Source: Streptomyces malaysiense
Lineage (GTDB): Bacteria > Actinomycetota > Actinomycetes > Streptomycetales > Streptomycetaceae
Direction of reading: 5' to 3'
DNA length: 64,000 nt
Assembly: GCF_000980885.2 (NCBI RefSeq)
Contig: NZ_LBDA02000016.1
Span: 124,001 to 188,000 of the forward strand
The position numbers and the translations under genes were made by a program. Positions 63,687 through 64,000 of the stretch are shown here, piece by piece (position 1 is the first letter of the stretch; each line of letters starts with the position of its first letter). The notes below the pieces were generated by a model. That model ran no database searches, was not told the DNA's origin, and worked only from the letters and a program-made list of their open reading frames with translations.

Positions 63687-63742
63687 GGACCGCGGTCCGG
63701 CGCTGTTCGGGTTCGGCCGAGAGCCCCGGGCAGCCGTGTCCG

Positions 63743-64000
63743 CTACGACGGTTCCGGGCGCTCCGTGGGCGCGCCCGCCGCGAGGCGGTCGCCGATGTCG
63801 CGCAGGCCCGTGAGGTCGTGCACGTCGCCGGGCAGGGCGGGTACGTCGACCACCGCCACCTCGGGGTGGCGGGCGGTGAAGCGGTCGCGCGTGCGCTGCT
63901 CGCGCGCCAGGAGGTGCATGCGTTCGGCGTGCAGCCTCAGCAGGCCCTCGGCGAGCCGGTCGACGGAACGTTCCTCGTCGGCGGGGGAGCCGTCGTGGGA
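63743..64000 (-). CDS. ArsA-like ATPase, C-terminal end
   Basis: The frame runs in from the right edge and ends at 63743. The last 85 residues include LAEGLLRLHAERMHLLAREQRTRDRF and VPALPGDVHDLTGLRDIGDRLAAG, which fits the end of the paired ArsA/GET3-like ATPases that lie next to wblA in Streptomyces. The ATP-binding parts are outside the window. Confidence 0.75.
   Translation of the reverse strand, partial: SHDGSPADEERSVDRLAEGLLRLHAERMHLLAREQRTRDRFTARHPEVAVVDVPALPGDVHDLTGLRDIGDRLAAGAPTERPEPS

Overview
The window is very GC-rich actinobacterial chromosome, almost certainly Streptomyces. Signs are strong third-position GC, frequent GTG starts, -10 elements of the TAGNNT type, and a familiar core gene order: purA, then ybaB-recR-DUF5063-ask-asd, a SigE-type sigma factor, SURF1, an S9 peptidase, NAD synthetase and, at the far right, a class A penicillin-binding protein next to wblA.

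Core left part (1-33.7 kb). Mostly housekeeping and conserved Streptomyces genes: a LuxR-type response regulator end, a cytochrome P450, an amino-acid permease, a YegS-like kinase relative, purA, a Tat-exported 5'-nucleotidase, a GntR regulator with a class III aminotransferase, a Ser/Thr kinase, a SLATT membrane protein, recR and ask-asd. The asd product lacks the catalytic cysteine. After it come a sigma factor with a probable membrane partner, SURF1, an RCK-type channel protein, nadE, a CsoR/CstR-like repressor with a visible operator, VKOR, a second aa3 oxidase subunit I and an M23 peptidase.

Accessory island (about 33.9-58.0 kb). It starts with a conserved gene of unknown function, followed by two tRNA-like sequences whose halves are in swapped order (3' half first, then 5' half). 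Read as circularly permuted tRNAs, both give full acceptor, D, anticodon and T stems. The island ends at tRNA-Pro(CGG). A 283-bp direct repeat that includes the 3' part of this tRNA lies 19.8 kb to the left, so at least two related elements seem to have accumulated at this site. No integrase is left. The inner element carries (i) a co-directional defence-like operon: C5 methyltransferase, Vsr endonuclease, MORC/Hsp90-type GHKL ATPase, Mrr-SF2 helicase, an unknown protein and a sigma-region-4-like HTH protein, plus a broken GIY-YIG endonuclease; (ii) a regulator set (XRE/TPR protein and SpoIIAB-like ATPase); (iii) a possible peptide natural-product cluster: a 55-residue peptide, JmjC/cupin oxygenase, aldo/keto reductase, an APH-like kinase on the opposite strand, and a D-amino-acid-oxidase-like gene cut off by an IS3 element. 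Insertion sequences (an IS5/IS110 mosaic with intact ends, and a complete IS3 element) have broken several genes.

Core right part (58.0-64 kb). tRNA-Pro, a Pr6Pr-type membrane protein, a metallophosphoesterase, a GatB/YqeY protein, the penicillin-binding protein, wblA, and the end of an ArsA-like ATPase.

All calls come from reading the sequence and family knowledge; no database search was run.
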